From: JAVBMB01 sp031552995
GTDB lineage: Bacteria > Bacillota > Clostridia > Oscillospirales > Butyricicoccaceae
Assembly: GCA_031552995.1 (NCBI GenBank)
Contig: JAVBMB010000091.1
Span: 1-18,055, forward strand
DNA length: 18,055 nucleotides
Direction: 5' to 3'
Position 1 is the first letter of the stretch. Each line of letters starts with the position of its first letter. Made by a program: the position numbers and the translations under genes. The notes beneath the pieces were generated by a model. The model had not been told where the DNA came from and made no database searches. It saw only the letters and a program-made list of their open reading frames with translations. Shown here one piece after another: positions 15,518 to 18,055 of the stretch.

Positions 15518-16663
15518 ATGATTGTCGACGGGCTTTTGGAGTTGGGCATCGGTTTTCAGTACCTATGCGGCAGAGTCGGCGGAACCAATAGGGTGAGATA
15601 TGTTGACATTCTTGAGGCTCCGGAGGATAAAAAATGGTTTTCTGCCGGGGACTTTATAATAACGAGCGGCTTTTTCTTCAAAGATGATCCCATGCTTATT
15701 GAGGACATGCTGCGCTCGCTGATTGCGCATAAATGCTCGGGGCTTGCCATCAGAACCGGCCGTTATGTCAAGAGGCTGCCGGACTGCGTTATCGCGCTTG
15801 CCGAGGCACAGAGCTTCCCGATAATGACTATTCCGCCGGAGATCGGCAACAGGGATATACAGTCGACCGTTATTCAGAAGATCACCGCCGAACGAGAAAG
15901 CCGCGTAGACAGCTATATAATAAAAGATAAGCCGTCGCTGTACGCCAACCTGATGGGTGATGACCCTATTACAGGCTTTTCGGTCCAGGAGGCCGCAAGG
16001 CGCCTCGGGGTGAATGCCGACAGCCCGCGATATGTGATGGTGGCTCCGGGAGAGAGTATTATGACCGAGATAACATATGACTTTCCGGATGCCACGCTTA
16101 TCCTCCGCACGACCGACGGCTCGTGCGCATGTGTGTGGGATTGCGGCGAGGATGATTATCACGAAGAACGTAAAAAAGCGGCATCTGCTTTTTTTAGCGT
16201 GTGCAAGTTCAAAACGCCCAGCTTTGGAATCAGCGATGTATGCCTGAATGCCGAACGGCTGCGAACGGCATATCTCGACGCACATTTTGCAATGAATATG
16301 GGGCATGTTATCGAGCCGAATACCAAGGTTCATTTGTATTCCGATTACTATATGCACCGGCTTATTCATGACAGCTTACATCATCCGGCAGTTCTTGAGG
16401 CGGCCAGGACATACACAAAACCGCTGCTTGAATATGACAGGGAATCATCCTTTGGGCTGTTCCCCACATTGATTTCGCTTTGCAGGGCCAACTTCAACAT
16501 CCAGCGCGCGTGTCAGGAGCTAAATATCCATCGTAACACCCTGTATGTACGCATTGAGAAAATCCGGTCGATTACCGGCCTGGATATTGACAACAGCAAA
16601 TCACGTCTGTCGGCCTGTATGGCGGTAGTCTACGAGCAAATCGAGGGGTATTCCAAGAAATAG
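15518..16663 (+). CDS. PucR/CdaR-family transcriptional regulator
   Basis: A 381-residue regulator. The N-terminal PucR domain (about 1-115) shows the typical run GGTNRVRYVDILEAP, then FSAGDFIITSGFFF, and SGLAIRTGRYV. The central part (about 165-265) is the GGDEF-like linker domain of this family, and the C-terminal helix-turn-helix (about 320-378) has NIQRACQELNIHRNTLYVR. I chose ATG 15518 because GAGGGAG at 15508-15514 precedes it; a TTG seven codons upstream lies before that site. It is divergent from the second importer operon and probably controls it. Family members sense small molecules such as purine breakdown products or sugar diacids, but the effector here is unknown. Having a PucR-type rather than a LysR-type regulator argues that the two importers answer to different signals. 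Confidence 0.92.
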   Translation: MIVDGLLELGIGFQYLCGRVGGTNRVRYVDILEAPEDKKWFSAGDFIITSGFFFKDDPMLIEDMLRSLIAHKCSGLAIRTGRYVKRLPDCVIALAEAQSFPIMTIPPEIGNRDIQSTVIQKITAERESRVDSYIIKDKPSLYANLMGDDPITGFSVQEAARRLGVNADSPRYVMVAPGESIMTEITYDFPDATLILRTTDGSCACVWDCGEDDYHEERKKAASAFFSVCKFKTPSFGISDVCLNAERLRTAYLDAHFAMNMGHVIEPNTKVHLYSDYYMHRLIHDSLHHPAVLEAARTYTKPLLEYDRESSFGLFPTLISLCRANFNIQRACQELNIHRNTLYVRIEKIRSITGLDIDNSKSRLSACMAVVYEQIEGYSKK

Positions 16664-16906
16664 GCACCGACTATTATTAATAAAATGTGACAACATCATT
16701 AAGAGGATAACGTGAAAAACGAATAATGTCAATGTGCATAGTGCCCACCTTGCGCGCTGAGATAGGGACATAATGCTGACTTGTTAATAAAATACCATGA
16801 TTTTGTTAAACCGCCACAAACACACGCTGTTTGTTTTGGTGTTTTTGCCATAGCAGAACTGCTGATAATTCATAAATAAATAGTATCGATGTGGGTTTAA
16901 GCAGGA
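16664..16906. other. Gene-free AT-rich spacer with a weak terminator-like hairpin
   Basis: I see no gene here. A 7-bp stem (ACAAACA 16816-16822 with TGTTTGT 16828-16834), extended by a few pairs across a 2-base internal loop and followed by TTTTT at 16842-16846, could end the regulator transcript but lies about 150 bases downstream of its stop. Base composition is clearly more AT-rich than in the importer operons. Confidence 0.4.
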
Positions 16907-17062
16907 TTGCGCGGCTTTCATTTAGCGTTTCTTTCAAAAAATGGTGTTGAGATACCCGATGACTTTTCAGGGAACCCCGCACGAGTTTCAGGCGTTAAGA
17001 AAGCCATAGCTGAGCTTGAAGGAAACCCTGACAAGCAGTACATGGTCAGCTATACTGAATAG
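16907..17062 (+). CDS. Short hypothetical frame or gene fragment (51 codons)
   Basis: From an upstream in-frame stop, the frame opens at TTG 16907 and ends at TAG 17060-17062. The translation looks like real protein (GVEIPDDFSGNPARVSGVKK, then IAELEGNPDKQYMVSYTE), with a helical, charged C terminus. There is no convincing ribosome binding site before the TTG, so it is more likely the C-terminal remnant of a lost gene than an intact one. The family is not recognised. Confidence 0.35.
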   Translation: MRGFHLAFLSKNGVEIPDDFSGNPARVSGVKKAIAELEGNPDKQYMVSYTE

Positions 17063-17127
17063 CACGATTTTATACTGTTAGCGGCGGCGATAAAATGGAA
17101 AATCCACACAGAAAGGGGGTGAAAATC

Positions 17128-17550
17128 ATGGCAGGAAGACCGATAAACTATGAAGAGAGAAAAAAGAACCAACAGATGGTATTAACACAAATAAATAAGA
17201 TGATAGCCGAAGGAATCCCTGTAACAAAATCAAACTTAGAGCGTCAAACTGGCCTTACCAGGCAGTCTTTCAACAAAGGCTATTTGGCCGAGTTTGTTGA
17301 TAGCCTGGGAGTTGTCGACAAATACACAAATCCGGCATATAAAAATCCGGAAAGCGCTGAAAGCCTCAAGTTGGAAATTGAGGCCCTTAAACACGAAAAT
17401 AAGCAGCTTCGAAAAGCTCGGGCTGATGACAATAAAAAGCACAAGATGGAGCTGTACAATAAGAACAAGGAAATTGAAGAGCTCAAGGAGACCAATGCCC
17501 GGCTCGGGGGCGAGCAATACATAAGAAGCTTGCATGAAAGAATCTCATAA
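17128..17550 (+). CDS. Small HTH plus coiled-coil protein, resembling transposon TnpC/DUF6262-type accessory proteins
   Basis: A 140-residue basic protein. ATG 17128 follows an excellent AAAGGGGGTG site at 17112-17121; an in-frame ATG at 17095 lies before that site and is unlikely. Residues about 15-50 form a likely helix-turn-helix (INKMIAEGIPVTKSNLERQT, then GLTRQSFNK), followed by a long charged coiled coil at about 75-128 (LKLEIEALKHENKQLRKA, then KNKEIEELKETNARLGG). This layout is seen in TnpC/DUF6262 proteins that accompany Tn554-type tyrosine recombinases, and in KfrA-like plasmid proteins; the assignment is by layout, not a firm match. Codon use is AT-richer than in the importer genes, which agrees with a mobile origin. 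No recombinase gene is visible in the window, though one could begin at 18044. Confidence 0.75.
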   Translation: MAGRPINYEERKKNQQMVLTQINKMIAEGIPVTKSNLERQTGLTRQSFNKGYLAEFVDSLGVVDKYTNPAYKNPESAESLKLEIEALKHENKQLRKARADDNKKHKMELYNKNKEIEELKETNARLGGEQYIRSLHERIS

Positions 17551-17554
17551 CAGC

Positions 17555-17590
17555 AATTGCCGCAGAGACAATAAATCTCTGCGGCAATTT
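17555..17590 (+). terminator. Terminator-like hairpin after the HTH/coiled-coil gene
   Basis: A perfect 14-bp stem (17555-17568 with 17576-17589) with a 7-base loop starts 5 bases after the stop codon. Only a broken T-rich stretch follows (TTTACTTTAC), so termination may be moderate. Confidence 0.65.
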
Positions 17591-17702
17591 ACTTTACAAC
17601 TCAAGCTCAAAAATCGCTCTTTTTTCAAAATGTGTAAAGTTAATTCGGTCAAAATCCTGAAAGTGTTGATACTAAAGGATTTCTTGAATTTACTTTACAA
17701 CT
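17586..17702. repeat. 16-bp direct repeats with an inverted partial copy
   Basis: AATTTACTTTACAACT occurs identically at 17586-17601 and 17687-17702, 101 bases apart. Between them, GTAAAGTTAATT at 17634-17645 matches the reverse complement of the first 12 bases at 11 positions. These may be protein-binding or recombination arm sites. The 205-base region 17551-17755 otherwise holds no gene I can support. Confidence 0.7.
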
Positions 17703-17755
17703 TTGTGAACGATTATACTTGAGTTACTTTTGGTGGAGGCGGGTCAACAGAAGCA

Positions 17756-17953
17756 TTGACCACTGACACCCACCGACAAGACAAAACCCTTGGAATTACT
17801 GATTTTTCGGCTCTTGACATTACGACATTTGTTGGGCTTAGATCGGAAGTGAACAGCTATCTTTACGATTTGGACAGAATCCAAAAGCAGCTTCCTCACC
17901 TCGACATTTACTCAATTTTAGGCAGACCAAAGCACTATAATAAGCACCATTAA
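17756..17953 (+). CDS. Small hypothetical frame (65 codons) of unknown function
   Basis: The frame is open from a stop at 17720 to TAA 17951-17953. The translation looks protein-like (FSALDITTFVGLRSEV, then LDRIQKQLPHLDIYSILG) and ends in a His/Lys-rich tail. The only start codon is TTG 17756, with GGTGGAGG too far upstream (about 17 bases) for good initiation. It may be a small gene with a poor start or the end of a broken one. The family is not recognised; it is followed by the terminator at 17991-18024. Confidence 0.4.
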   Translation: MTTDTHRQDKTLGITDFSALDITTFVGLRSEVNSYLYDLDRIQKQLPHLDIYSILGRPKHYNKHH

Positions 17954-17990
17954 ACCGCTATCACACGGCACGAGAACACTATATCTACAC

Positions 17991-18024
17991 AATCGGACAG
18001 GGGTTTTGTCCCTGTCCGATTTTT
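17991..18024 (+). terminator. Intrinsic terminator
   Basis: A 12-bp perfect stem (17991-18002 with 18010-18021) with a 7-base loop leads into TTTT at 18021-18024. It follows the small frame ending at 17953 and lies only 5 bases before the ribosome binding site of the next gene. Confidence 0.85.
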
Positions 18025-18043
18025 ACGTCAAGGAGTGAAATTC

Positions 18044-18055
18044 ATGTCAGATTAT
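18044..18055 (+). CDS. Start of a further gene, cut by window edge
   Basis: ATG at 18044, reading Met-Ser-Asp-Tyr before the window ends, is preceded by AAGGAG at 18030-18035 with 8 bases between, an ideal arrangement. Four codons are too few to identify the product. Confidence 0.6.

Noticed and set aside
1..18055. CRISPR array, tRNA, rRNA or riboswitch
   Set aside because: No regularly spaced repeats, no cloverleaf with a T-loop, no rRNA-like stretch and no riboswitch consensus were found by eye; small RNAs cannot be excluded.

Overview
The window looks like chromosome from a Gram-positive, probably clostridial (Firmicutes) bacterium. The evidence is moderate GC content, strong AGGAGG-type ribosome binding sites, two solute-binding lipoproteins with LAAC/LSAC lipoboxes, and intrinsic terminators. 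The genus cannot be named from this sequence.

Left block (1-8148): a complete peptide-family ABC importer operon on the minus strand, in the order binding lipoprotein (5265-6881), two permeases (4199-5155, 3318-4202), two ATPases (2322-3302, 1342-2325). It is followed without a break by two tandem genes for C45-type Ntn acyltransferases/amidases (276-1328, and one cut by the window edge at 1-261). A LysR-type regulator (7165-8148) is transcribed divergently from a 283-bp spacer that holds plausible overlapping promoters. The layout suggests import of an acylated peptide or amide followed by acyl-group hydrolysis or transfer inside the cell.

Middle block (8149-9752): one minus-strand gene (8418-9131) encodes a clear relative of the EcoRI restriction endonuclease, with its own terminator. 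No DNA methyltransferase is visible anywhere in the window. Around 9132-9752 are two weak reading frames of unknown nature and the strong terminator of the next operon.

Right block (9753-16663): a second, paralogous importer operon of the same gene order (A 13768-15381, B 12674-13606, C 11767-12660, D 10711-11751, F 9753-10718). Its divergent regulator is of a different type, PucR/CdaR (15518-16663). Both operons carry a strong stem-loop between the binding-protein gene and the first permease gene, which may keep the binding protein in excess.

Far right (16664-18055): the sequence becomes AT-richer and gene-poor. It has a short orphan reading frame, a small HTH plus coiled-coil protein (17128-17550) that resembles accessory proteins of site-specific recombinase transposons, two hairpins, a 16-bp direct repeat, and the first four codons of a further gene. 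This looks like the edge of an accessory or mobile segment.

The item most worth following up is the apparently solitary EcoRI-like nuclease. By eye I found no GAATTC in the whole window, while CAATTG, of the same base composition, occurs four times.
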